From the NCBI GenBank assembly GCA_910585895.1, contig CAJUHY010000002.1, forward strand, positions 40,542 through 104,541: a DNA stretch of 64,000 nt, given 5' to 3'. Under the pieces are notes generated by a model that was given only the letters and a program-made list of their open reading frames with translations, was not told where the DNA came from and did not search any database. Made by a program: the position numbers and the translations under genes. Shown here piece by piece: positions 8,430 through 17,024 of this stretch. Source of the stretch: an uncultured Lachnospiraceae bacterium (GTDB lineage Bacteria > Bacillota > Clostridia > Lachnospirales > Lachnospiraceae). How positions within the stretch are numbered: position 1 is the first letter of the stretch; each line of letters starts with the position of its first letter.

Positions 8430-10130
8430 CTATATCAGCCGCACATCTATCGCCCTCTCCTGGTCCCTGTTACGGACGATTTTATAGCTTACCCTCTCGC
8501 CGATATATGACCAATCAATATCAGGATTGTCAAATTCATGAAAAAAAATATTATTCGGCACATGTTCGATAAAACCAAATAAAGTATTATTCTTATCATA
8601 TTTTACGTTCATCACACGTCCGACGTACAGTTCCTCTGCATCACGCTCATCCGACAGACCGTGAATCTCTTTCATAAGAAAATTCCGAAACTCCGTGCTG
8701 TCTTTAATGCCATACTTATATTTCTCTCCTTTTAAGCTAACCCACTTTTCTCTTATATCCTCAAATTTTTCGCATGCCGCTAAGGCAGCCTCTTCCAATT
8801 TCCCATCCTCCAAAGCAGCCAATACCCTTTCACAGTATTTATCTATGTCGACCGCTGCCAAGTCTGGCGAAAGACCACCTTTCATCTCTTTAATCAATAA
8901 CATAATGTGCATTTTATAGCTTCTTAATCCTCTTGGAAGCTTATTCTCCCTAAACAGAGCATTAACATTTAAGTATAAAAATGCCGCCAGATAATATGGT
9001 TCATAGGAATGCGCATCATTGAACAGATTATCTTTATACTTCCTAAGTAAAGTATATTCATGCTTATGGCTATCCTCCACACGGTTCAGGAACAAGGCAG
9101 CCATACTCTGAATCAAACCTCGAAAGCTGATTATCTGCTGCGGCTTAATCTGCACATTAGATACATATTGCTTAGAACGCCTCTCATAATATATTTTCTG
9201 ATGACCGTTTACCTGATTATGTTCAAAATATTTTTCCAGATTTTTATGAAATCCTTTGATTGTCTCAAATGCTTCCTCATACACAATATTTTGCCGGTTC
9301 GCTCCTCTTACAATCCCCTGGGTCACATCATCAATATTAGAGCCTACAATCTTGGCAACCAACTGGATATCTTTAAGATCTACACCATCCCGAAACGCCT
9401 GATAAATCATATTGCAGGTCTGGCAGCCATTAACAATCTGCGGATTCTCCAACACATACTTCCCATTCTCCGGTTTAATTGTTTTACATGCAATCGTGAT
9501 TCCATTGTTAAATAGAACAAACCGCTCAGGATATTCTTTCAAAGTTGATAAAATTTCTTGATTGACGACTGAATATCCCTGTGAATCCCTCACATTATCA
9601 TCAAACATATTCCGCCGGAGCAATCCATCCGAAGTTACCATCAGTTTCACCAATTCCTGAGCCGATATACACGTGATATAGGCATTGCCTAGCTTTTCGC
9701 TTCCGCCTGGTATGAGCGATGCTATGGTACACACCAACTCAGCCCGATAACTGTTTTCATTGGAATTAACAATATCCTGCAGACGCCTCTTATCTATGGC
9801 AATACTGCTTACATCAGAGAATCCATTTCTGATTCTATCACTAAAACCTGCTTTAGCTTTCCCATTGTCTGTGCTGTAAGATACTACCGTCAGCTTAGGA
9901 TTGTCTTCCCACCGCAAAACAACTTCCCGAGACATTGCATACGCTAAAATTTGTATCCATTCCTCCCCTTTCCCCATCTCATCCAGATTAAGCAAGAGCC
10001 TTTCCAACTGCTGTATAAGATTATCCATTTTACCGACAACCAGAAAATAAAGTTCCAGCAATCCTTTTTGGTCTCTCTGCAGAATATCATCTATATCCTG
10101 CGGCTCGCTAATAATCTGGTCATTCATCAA
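8430..10130 (-). pseudogene. AIPR (abortive infection phage resistance) protein, main part; frameshift-separated from its N-terminus
   Basis: Contains the AIPR-family core: FVLFNNGITIACKTI (NNGIT at 208-212), NPQIVNGCQT (NGCQT at 234-238) and YYERRSKQY (about 314-322). This family was first noted in lactococcal abortive-infection loci; biochemistry is unknown to me. The last 64 residues (503-566) read as a cold-shock-like beta-barrel, with the pattern GRV, FGFIEH, IFFHEFD, G-RVSYKI. The ORF opens at a TTG directly after a run of eight T on the coding strand; the next codon is ATG (10125-10127). One extra T would join it in frame to the 69-aa ORF upstream, giving HGAFF-L-MNDQIISEP, which matches the usual AIPR N-terminal layout. 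It may be a broken gene, a phase-variable gene or translated from the ATG by coupling. No terminator was seen after it. Confidence 0.75.
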
Positions 10131-10336
10131 AAAAAAGCCCCATGCACCTGCGGAAATTCTGCAGATTGGGTGCAGACTTTATCAAACAGCTCTAAATCTG
10201 TATCAAGACGCCCGGGCTGAAATTGTGAAAAAAAATGATAGTTGACAAATCTTCTCCAGTTTACCTCTGGGGAATCACTCCGAAGATTAAAATCTTCCAT
10301 AAATTTATCAAATTTCACATCTAAAATATCCTGCAT
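10127..10336 (-). pseudogene. N-terminal fragment of the AIPR protein (69 codons)
   Basis: A 69-codon ORF with a good ribosome site (GGAGG, 7 nt before ATG 10336). Its sequence, including VNYHFFSQFQPGRLDTDLELFD, looks like the start of AIPR-family proteins. It ends in TGA immediately after the T8 tract (10129-10136) and overlaps the downstream ORF by 4 nt. I infer that this and the next ORF were one gene of about 635 codons. Alternatively it is a separate small partner protein translationally coupled to AIPR. Confidence 0.6.
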
Positions 10337-10349
10337 GGTTTCTCCTCCC

Positions 10350-11036
10350 TTACACTAACAATTTCATTTTATAGACTTCGTCATTTTCATGAACTAATTT
10401 CCTGATATAGATTTCATATGTATCATTCCCATTCTCTGCTTGGAAATATCCATCTAAGATTGCTTGGGACGCTTTCCATACTGCGCGTTCTTCTGCAATT
10501 TTGGTCCTTCTTTTCCTCTGCGGCAAAGTCATGTTCTGCCGATTACTTTCTGTCTCATGACAACGCTTCTTATATTCATCTCTAAGACGTTTCATCCTCT
10601 CTTCATCATAATTCCTTGTGACAACTCCTAAATCAGGAATTACGCAATAACCCAAAATCTGGGCCAAAACACTTTCCTGCAAATAACGCAATCCGCAGTT
10701 CCATTGATTATAAAGCTTAACCACCGTACTTTTTCCTGCCAGCGTACGCTTAATATCGTATAAATGCCATTTGACGCATTTCTCTATATGATTTACCATT
10801 ACGGCTGTGATATCTATAACATTCGCTCCTGTTTCCGGCACATCTTCCGGTCGGTACTCATTTGCAAAATACTCTACATCGCCTTCCTCCACAATATACT
10901 CCAAAACTACCTGCTCCAGACTCCCATCATCCGTATGTCTTTCCTCCACGGTAATATCGCGGGTATGCCCCACCTCATATAACCTCGTCCTCGTCGGCAT
11001 CTCCAACTCTTTTAATCTTTTCGCCCTTATCTCCAT
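10350..11036 (-). CDS. Uncharacterised 228-aa protein of the ATPase/AIPR cassette
   Basis: I do not recognise this protein. It has no signal peptide or membrane helix, an acidic N-terminal half and a basic stretch at about residues 150-185 (RMKRLRDEYKKR, QRKRRTK) that could contact nucleic acid. It begins 3 nt after the ATPase stop and is followed 13 nt later by the AIPR start, so the three ORFs form one transcription unit. It has the same A+T-rich composition as its neighbours. It could be a specificity, adaptor or effector component. Confidence 0.7.
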   Translation of the reverse strand: MEIRAKRLKELEMPTRTRLYEVGHTRDITVEERHTDDGSLEQVVLEYIVEEGDVEYFANEYRPEDVPETGANVIDITAVMVNHIEKCVKWHLYDIKRTLAGKSTVVKLYNQWNCGLRYLQESVLAQILGYCVIPDLGVVTRNYDEERMKRLRDEYKKRCHETESNRQNMTLPQRKRRTKIAEERAVWKASQAILDGYFQAENGNDTYEIYIRKLVHENDEVYKMKLLV

Positions 11037-11039
11037 TTT

Positions 11040-12338
11040 CTACCTCGTAATTCTCTCCGCCTCATCATACAGTTTATCTAAATTTTTACCAAAAAGATGA
11101 AAATCATATCCCATAAGCGGATAACTGATAAACTCCAGTTTTTCGACCTCCGTTTTCCCATGCCTCCCATCTCGAAATTCATACACACTTGCCGTGACAT
11201 CCGTTTGCAGCAAGTCCGCTTCCATCAGATTCAGTTCTGACAGCACGCCATAATTGCCTCTATCCCTGACCAGCTTCGTAAGCATAAACAGATTATTCAG
11301 ACGGCTTGCCATTGTATCACTGTGTGAACTTATGACCACGTGCAGCCCTGCATTGACCATGCGAATCAGCCATCGCGCCATCTCTCTTTGCAACAGCGGA
11401 TGTAAGCTGTTCTCCACCTCATCACAGTACAGCCAATCAATCCTCTGCATAGCGCCCAAGGCTTTTATAAAAGGCGTCAGTTCATGTATCATAGAAGAGG
11501 CAATGTGCAGCAAGACTGCCCTTTCCCCTTGCCCGTCAACATAAAACGTCTCCTCACCTTTCTGGACTATTTTCCCTTGCAGAAGATGTTCCTCTCCAAA
11601 CTCCAACAATCCTTTTCTCGATTCGCACAGCTGCTTATCCTCATCATAGAGCTGCAGAAAATGCAGAAACTCTTTGATTGGCAGCACCAAATTTCCCTCT
11701 GTCGCCCCTACAAAATAATGTTTATATAGCAATTGCAGCCCGGAACGTGAAGCTGGCAGGAAAAGCTGTCCTGTATGCGAAGTGATGTCCTCTGATAAGA
11801 TTATCTTCCACACGCTCTCCAACGTCTTGCTAACCGCGGCTTCCGGACCATCTACTGCAGAAATTTGGTTTTTATAAGACTTTATAATTTCTCCATTCTC
11901 ATACTGGCGAATATCTATACTGTATCGTGTTTGTCGTTCGTCTGCCTCCCTATCCTGATATTCAGAAACACTGCACACAAAAAATGCAGATTCCGTACCA
12001 TCCAAGGCTATTTTTATCTCTCCAACCGAAATCGGCATTCCAAAAATATTTTCAATAATCTGCTGCTTTTTTTCAGCCAAATATACATTTACCCGTGATT
12101 CAGCTTCTCGAAACCACTTCTGGTCACAGCGGATTAAGTTTTGACCGTTTAACTCAGATTGTTTTGCCCCAGAGACTATGGCGGGAAAATTTACCAATTC
12201 CTTTCTAATCCCATACAAAAGCTGCATAACCATCGTTTTCCCACTGTTATTATTGCCGACAAAAACCATCAAATTATCCAACAATATATCTGCTGATTCT
12301 ACTTTACCAAAATTATTGATTATCAAATGCAATACCAA
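11040..12338 (-). CDS. AAA/ABC-type ATPase, OLD/RecF-like
   Basis: The 432-aa P-loop ATPase has Walker A GNNNSGKT (28-35), the LPASRSGL motif (194-201) typical of AAA_15-type proteins, a signature-like SSMIHEL (281-287), Walker B DWLYCDEVEN (301-310) and a switch SSHSD (337-341). There is no TOPRIM nuclease domain, unlike full OLD proteins. The start is TTG at 12338, 8 nt after GGGAGGG. Such ATPases act as sensors or motors in many phage-defence operons, and its operon partner is AIPR. A terminator lies between it and the phosphoglucomutase gene upstream; I found no convincing promoter in the short gap. Confidence 0.85.
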   Translation of the reverse strand: MVLHLIINNFGKVESADILLDNLMVFVGNNNSGKTMVMQLLYGIRKELVNFPAIVSGAKQSELNGQNLIRCDQKWFREAESRVNVYLAEKKQQIIENIFGMPISVGEIKIALDGTESAFFVCSVSEYQDREADERQTRYSIDIRQYENGEIIKSYKNQISAVDGPEAAVSKTLESVWKIILSEDITSHTGQLFLPASRSGLQLLYKHYFVGATEGNLVLPIKEFLHFLQLYDEDKQLCESRKGLLEFGEEHLLQGKIVQKGEETFYVDGQGERAVLLHIASSMIHELTPFIKALGAMQRIDWLYCDEVENSLHPLLQREMARWLIRMVNAGLHVVISSHSDTMASRLNNLFMLTKLVRDRGNYGVLSELNLMEADLLQTDVTASVYEFRDGRHGKTEVEKLEFISYPLMGYDFHLFGKNLDKLYDEAERITR

Positions 12339-12376
12339 GATTATATCCCTCCCTTATCATCAAATAAATTCCAAAA

Positions 12377-12406
12377 CTGGGCTGCCGCGTTATCGCAACA
12401 GCCCAG
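12377..12406 (-). terminator. Hairpin after the phosphoglucomutase gene
   Basis: CTGGGCTGTTGCG pairs with CGCGGCAGCCCAG on the minus strand, 13 bp with one mismatch and a 4-nt loop, followed by TTTT. The T-run is short, so some read-through into the ATPase cassette is possible. Confidence 0.7.
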
Positions 12407-12427
12407 CCCTCTTAAATGTATAAACAA

Positions 12428-14161
12428 TTACAGCATTTTATCAATCATATCCAGTACTTCCTTGCCAAGCTTCTCGGACTTTTCGTCGGCATCAGCAAGG
12501 GAATTTCCTTTCACTCCGTAATAGAATTTAACCTTAGGTTCTGTTCCGGAAGGCCTTACGCATACCCAGGCAGCATCCGTGAGATCATAATAGAGTACGT
12601 TAGAACCCGGAAGCCCTGTAGGAGTTACAGAACCAGTCGCCATATCCTTGACAGTGTCTGCCTTGTAATCTCTTGCAGAAACCACCTGATAGCCGCCGAT
12701 TTCCTCCGGTGTATTTTCCCTTAAAGTATTCATGATTTCCTGAATCTTCTCAAGACCCTCAATCCCCTTTAAAGTAATTGCCTTTACATCATCTTTATAG
12801 TAACCATAACGCTCATACATGGCAATCATGGCATCCCATAATGTCATATTCTTTGTCTTGTAGTAAGCAGCTGCCTCGCACAATGTCATGGAAGCCACCA
12901 CTGCATCTTTATCCCTTGCGTAGGTGCCGGTCAGACAGCCATAGCTTTCTTCCATACCAAAGAGGTACGTCCCCTTGCCGCTCTTTTCAAATTCAAGAAT
13001 CTTCTGCCCGATAAACTTAAATCCTGTCAAAACCTCTACCAATGCAATTCCATAATATTCTGCAATTGCATCCGCCATATTGGTGGAGACAATGGATTTG
13101 ATGAATGCTCCATCCTCAGGAAGCCCTTTCTGCTCTTTCCTCTGGCTGATGACATAATCACCAATCAGACAGCCAGACATGTTTCCAGTCAGGCTATGGT
13201 ATTCTCCGTTCTTTGCATCTTTTACATATACGCCAAGGCGGTCTGCATCCGGGTCTGTAGCAAGAATCAAATCAGCATCCACTTCCTTGCCGAGCTTTAA
13301 GCCAAGCTGGAAAGCTTCTTCTGCTTCAGGATTGGGATAGCTGACTGTCGGGAATTCACCATCCGGCAATTCCTGTTCCGGCACAACATAGACATTCTCA
13401 AATCCCAGTTCTTTCAATACGCGGCGAACCGGAATATTGCCTGTCCCATGTAATGGGGAATATACAATCTTTATGTCTTTTGCCACTGCGTCAATGCAGT
13501 CTTTGCGGAGCGCCAGGCTCTTTAGCTCTTCAATATATGGGTCGTCAATATCTTTGCCAATCGTCACATAAAGACCATCGGCAACAGCTTTCTCTTTATC
13601 CATGGTCTTAACCGCAGCATAATCCGTTACCTTCTTTACTTCATCCATGATACCTTTGTCGTGGGGCGGAGTAATCTGGGCGCCATCCTCCCAGTATACC
13701 TTGTAACCATTGTATTCCGGCGGATTATGGCTTGCGGTAATGTTAATTCCCGCAATGCAGCCTAATTTTCGCACTGCATAGGAAAGTTCCGGTGTCGGGC
13801 GCAGGGATTCAAACACATAAGCCTTAATGCCGTTTGCTGCAAGGCACAGCGCTGCCTCATCTGCAAATTCAGGAGACATTCTTCTGGAATCAAAAGCGAT
13901 GGCCACACCTTTTGCCTGTCCGCTCACAGAGGCAATATAATTTGCCAATCCCTGAGTTGCCTTGCGCACCGTGTAAATATTCATGCGGTTTGTGCCCGCA
14001 CCAATCACGCCGCGAAGCCCGGCTGTGCCGAATTCCAGGTCCATGTAAAAACGCTCCTCAATCTCTTTCTCGTCATTTGCGATACCCCTGAGTTCTTCCT
14101 TGGTAGCCTCATCAAAATAGGGGTTGTCCAGCCACTGGTTATAAAGTTCCTTGTAATCCAT
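12428..14161 (-). CDS. pgcA: Phospho-sugar mutase (alpha-phosphoglucomutase type)
   Basis: Interconverts glucose-1-phosphate and glucose-6-phosphate, linking glycogen (glgC/glgD in this window) and envelope sugar precursors to glycolysis. The 577-aa protein shows the active-site phosphoserine loop TASHNPPEYNG (Ser144), the Mg loop DPDADR (303-308), a sugar-binding FGMEESYGCL and the phosphate-binding RPSGTEPK near the C-terminus. It is close to B. subtilis PgcA in length. A GGAGG lies just upstream of the ATG. Phosphomannomutase activity cannot be excluded. Confidence 0.92.
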   Translation of the reverse strand: MDYKELYNQWLDNPYFDEATKEELRGIANDEKEIEERFYMDLEFGTAGLRGVIGAGTNRMNIYTVRKATQGLANYIASVSGQAKGVAIAFDSRRMSPEFADEAALCLAANGIKAYVFESLRPTPELSYAVRKLGCIAGINITASHNPPEYNGYKVYWEDGAQITPPHDKGIMDEVKKVTDYAAVKTMDKEKAVADGLYVTIGKDIDDPYIEELKSLALRKDCIDAVAKDIKIVYSPLHGTGNIPVRRVLKELGFENVYVVPEQELPDGEFPTVSYPNPEAEEAFQLGLKLGKEVDADLILATDPDADRLGVYVKDAKNGEYHSLTGNMSGCLIGDYVISQRKEQKGLPEDGAFIKSIVSTNMADAIAEYYGIALVEVLTGFKFIGQKILEFEKSGKGTYLFGMEESYGCLTGTYARDKDAVVASMTLCEAAAYYKTKNMTLWDAMIAMYERYGYYKDDVKAITLKGIEGLEKIQEIMNTLRENTPEEIGGYQVVSARDYKADTVKDMATGSVTPTGLPGSNVLYYDLTDAAWVCVRPSGTEPKVKFYYGVKGNSLADADEKSEKLGKEVLDMIDKML

Positions 14162-14205
14162 GTTCTTCCTCCTTACCTTTCAATTATCATACACATTATA
14201 CTTCT

Positions 14206-14234
14206 ATCATACTTCATGGGATGATTTTTCTCAA
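14206..14234 (-). promoter_or_regulatory. Probable promoter of the phosphoglucomutase gene
   Basis: TTGAGA (14229-14234) and TATGAT (14206-14211) on the minus strand are separated by 17 nt, about 45 nt upstream of the start codon. Confidence 0.55.
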
Positions 14235-14291
14235 CTGTTTTTTACCCTGTAAGGGCTATTAATTGTAATGTTCAGCATAAATTATACAAAA

Positions 14292-14322
14292 CCCCCGATT
14301 GTACTGTAAATACTCTCGGGGG
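14292..14322 (-). terminator. Intrinsic terminator after the PEGA lipoprotein gene
   Basis: CCCCCGA and TCGGGGG form a short G+C-rich stem around a 17-nt loop, followed on the minus strand by TTTTGTATAATTT. It closes the operon running from the YqeY gene. Confidence 0.75.
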
Positions 14323-14350
14323 CCCTTTCCAACCTTCTGACACCCCAAAC

Positions 14351-15907
14351 CTATAAGGGATGAATCTGTGTATGGTCGTCCTCATAATCACTATCATGGT
14401 CGTTATTATTGCTGTCGTTATCGTGATTATTGTTGTTTGTGTTATTGCTGCTGTTATTATTGCTGCTATTGTTGTTATTATTGTTACTGTTATTATTATT
14501 GTTACTATTGTTACTATTGTTGTTATTACTATTATTATTATTATTGCCGCTGTTATTATTGTTGTTAGTGCTGTTGTTGTTATTATTGTTCGTGTTATTG
14601 TTGTTCCTGTTGCTATTGTTATTATTACTGTTTGTATTGCTATTATTGTTATTAGCGCTGCTGCTATTATTGTTTCTGTTATTATTATTGTTCGTATTAT
14701 TGTTGCTGGTATTGTTGTTCCTGTTGTTATTGTTACTGTTTGTGTTGTTGCTATTATTGTTATTATTATTATTGTTTGTGTTATTATTATTATTGTTATT
14801 ATTGTTGTTACTATTATTATTGCTGCTTCCGGATGGGTTTACCGTAGAGATAGTTTCTTCCTCCTCTGCCTCTTCCTCCGTGGTAAGTTCAATTGTAATC
14901 TTAGCTGCAGCAGAATTGACAATCAGATTCCTCACCCAATCCACATAGCCTTCCGCTTTGGCAATCAGGCGGTGCGTACCATAACGCACCTGAATAGGCT
15001 GGCCGACATCGACCTGCTCTCCATCCAAAAATACCTCCGCATTCTCCGTCTTCAATTCAAATTCTACCTGACAGAGTTTCGGTCCATCTCCTTTGAGCTC
15101 GTCCAGACTCACCTTTGTCTCTTGGTCCGCCTCCACTGTAATCTCCCGGCTGCCGCCGTAACCGTCATTTGCCACCGACAACAGATATGTTCCCTCCGGC
15201 AGTTCAATACGCATCTGAGGTGTGATTTTCTGCGAAAAAACATTGCCAATCGTAATATAGCCGCCCAGGAAGAGTTCAACATCTTCCAACACCACCGTGC
15301 CATGCCCGGCGGTCACCTGCAGCGTATATATCTGCTGACCCACGCCTTTGATACATACCGTATCATGCTCGCTGAGTTCAAACAACGGAACCTGGCTGTC
15401 ACCGCGATACGCCAAAAGGCTTTTGTCAAAATAGTAAATGCTGTCGCCCACCGTCAATGACTGCATATCCTTATCCAATACAAAATTATGCAAATCATCA
15501 TAGGAAAATGCTTCCTGAGAAATCTGGACAAGGCTGAGTTTCTCACCTCGGACATCAATCGTAACCAGCTCTCCCAGGGAAAGCTGGCTGACTGTCATAT
15601 CCTTGCCGTATTTGTCTTTGATATACGTTCCTCCTGTATACGCATAAGGAACTTCCACAGCATTTTCACAATTGCGCAGCGTCATAGTCCTACGCTCTTC
15701 ATCAATCGCAGTAACTGCAAATAACTTTTCTGTAGCCTGAACTTCCGCTGCTTCTTCCGTCTCAGATTCCTCCTGGGTATCGGCAGTATCTTTCTTTACA
15801 TACACGTCTTTTCCGTCCGTAAACCGACGTTTCTTCTCCCCGCAGCCTGCCGCAAGAACCACAAACAGCAGGAGCAGCAACAAAAATTTTATATTCCTCT
15901 TTTGCAA
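14351..15907 (-). CDS. PEGA-domain lipoprotein with a long poly-asparagine tail
   Basis: Cell-surface lipoprotein of about 518 aa. The start is TTG at 15907, 7 nt after GGAGG; the signal peptide ends in the lipobox LAAGC. The middle contains a first PEGA-like unit (PEGTYLLSVANDGYGG) and a second (AEVFLDGEQV ... RYGTHRLIAKAEGYVDWVRN), beta-sandwich domains common on surface proteins. The last 155 or so residues are almost only Asn with scattered Ser, Thr and Arg, encoded by AAT/AAC triplets, closing in an acidic HDSDYEDD segment. It overlaps no neighbour but follows the CotS-type gene within 37 nt, so the two may be co-expressed. Function unknown; a spore or vegetative surface role is possible. 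Confidence 0.85.
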   Translation of the reverse strand: MQKRNIKFLLLLLLFVVLAAGCGEKKRRFTDGKDVYVKKDTADTQEESETEEAAEVQATEKLFAVTAIDEERRTMTLRNCENAVEVPYAYTGGTYIKDKYGKDMTVSQLSLGELVTIDVRGEKLSLVQISQEAFSYDDLHNFVLDKDMQSLTVGDSIYYFDKSLLAYRGDSQVPLFELSEHDTVCIKGVGQQIYTLQVTAGHGTVVLEDVELFLGGYITIGNVFSQKITPQMRIELPEGTYLLSVANDGYGGSREITVEADQETKVSLDELKGDGPKLCQVEFELKTENAEVFLDGEQVDVGQPIQVRYGTHRLIAKAEGYVDWVRNLIVNSAAAKITIELTTEEEAEEEETISTVNPSGSSNNNSNNNNNNNNNNTNNNNNNNNSNNTNSNNNNRNNNTSNNNTNNNNNRNNNSSSANNNNSNTNSNNNNSNRNNNNTNNNNNNSTNNNNNSGNNNNNSNNNNSNNSNNNNNSNNNNNNSSNNNSSNNTNNNNHDNDSNNNDHDSDYEDDHTQIHPL

Positions 15908-15944
15908 ATGAATTCCTCCAATTCTGATACCGAAAAAATCTTTC

Positions 15945-16952
15945 TTATCCGACAGAAAACTCAATGGAATCTCCTATCAGGTGAAGAAAACTTTCCCTGG
16001 CTTCATTCTGTAAAATAAATTTCTCCAGCTTCTCCAAATTTCTTCCGCAAACCCACGCCTTGCTGGTATTAAAATAATGGTTGGCAATCTTCCAGAACTT
16101 CTCTGGATAGGCAAGACGGATGTATAGCTGCGCCATCTCCTGATGGCTTAATTTTCTTACATTATTATAAGCCTTTAGCATATCCATGCCAAGCCCCATA
16201 TTCCAATTATGCTTTTCTAATATTTTCCGCATAAAATTCCCCAAATCCGCTGTCTGCACATCATAGGAAGCTTTCTCGAAATTGAGGACGGCAATGCCCT
16301 GACGCAGGAAAAGCACATTATGCTGGTTGTAATCCCCATGACAAATCCCATAAATGCCCCCATCTTCCTGCTGATTCTGCTCCATCAGCCGCTTTTGCAG
16401 CTCCACTACGTTAACAGCCTCCCGATAGAACAGCTCAAAGCTGCGCAGAAACTCCATTTCAAAATCATTTTTCTTTTTTCGCGCCAAAATATAGTTGCGG
16501 ACCTTTTTCAGCTCTTTGGCATGTCTTTCATTTTCAAGAAGCAGGCTGTCACCCTGAATCTGCAGATAATCTGGAATCTCGTCCGGAAATGTCCTTAAGA
16601 TACTATGTATTTCCGCAAGATGGCGAATTGCACGCAAAATATCTTCACGGCTCTTCGTGTCACATTCCCTGCCGTCATACCAGTCCCGCACCATATAAGC
16701 GGTTCCATCTATATCGCGGGCAAGTGTTTTCTCCTCCTTCGTGCGCACAATGCTGTCCACATGCCCCTGTCCATGCGTTTCTAAAAACTGCAACAGCCGG
16801 TAAAGAAAATCTGCCCTGCCCTCCGAACCTCTGTATTCTTTTAAAATTTTTAATCCCTCACTAGTATCGCAAAGTAATGCTCCCCTGCCTTTGGAAGTCT
16901 GCTTAACTTCAAACGGATACTGCTCCAGAATCAGATTTTCTCGATTATACAC
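15945..16952 (-). CDS. CotS-family spore coat protein, kinase-like fold
   Basis: A 335-aa protein of the aminoglycoside-phosphotransferase/CotS superfamily. The catalytic-loop motif CHGDYNQHNVLF is intact, followed by VLNFEKA in place of the usual metal-binding DFD/DWE segment. CotS and CotI proteins sit in the Bacillus inner spore coat and related YtaA/CotH-like kinases may phosphorylate coat proteins. I chose the GTG at 16952, 7 nt after GGAGG; the ATG at 17006 has no ribosome site. It lies between cca and the PEGA lipoprotein gene. Confidence 0.82.
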   Translation of the reverse strand: MYNRENLILEQYPFEVKQTSKGRGALLCDTSEGLKILKEYRGSEGRADFLYRLLQFLETHGQGHVDSIVRTKEEKTLARDIDGTAYMVRDWYDGRECDTKSREDILRAIRHLAEIHSILRTFPDEIPDYLQIQGDSLLLENERHAKELKKVRNYILARKKKNDFEMEFLRSFELFYREAVNVVELQKRLMEQNQQEDGGIYGICHGDYNQHNVLFLRQGIAVLNFEKASYDVQTADLGNFMRKILEKHNWNMGLGMDMLKAYNNVRKLSHQEMAQLYIRLAYPEKFWKIANHYFNTSKAWVCGRNLEKLEKFILQNEARESFLHLIGDSIEFSVG

Positions 16953-17024
16953 ATAAACCCCTCCACCATGATATTCACAAATCCATTTTTTGTGTCTTTC
17001 TATCATATGTGAAGAGGTCGCAAT

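Noticed and set aside
14360..15460. Long plus-strand ORFs rich in Val/Ile/Leu opposite the PEGA lipoprotein gene
   Set aside because: They are the antisense reading of the AAT/AAC repeat, have no ribosome site, and the minus-strand gene has a lipobox and PEGA domains.
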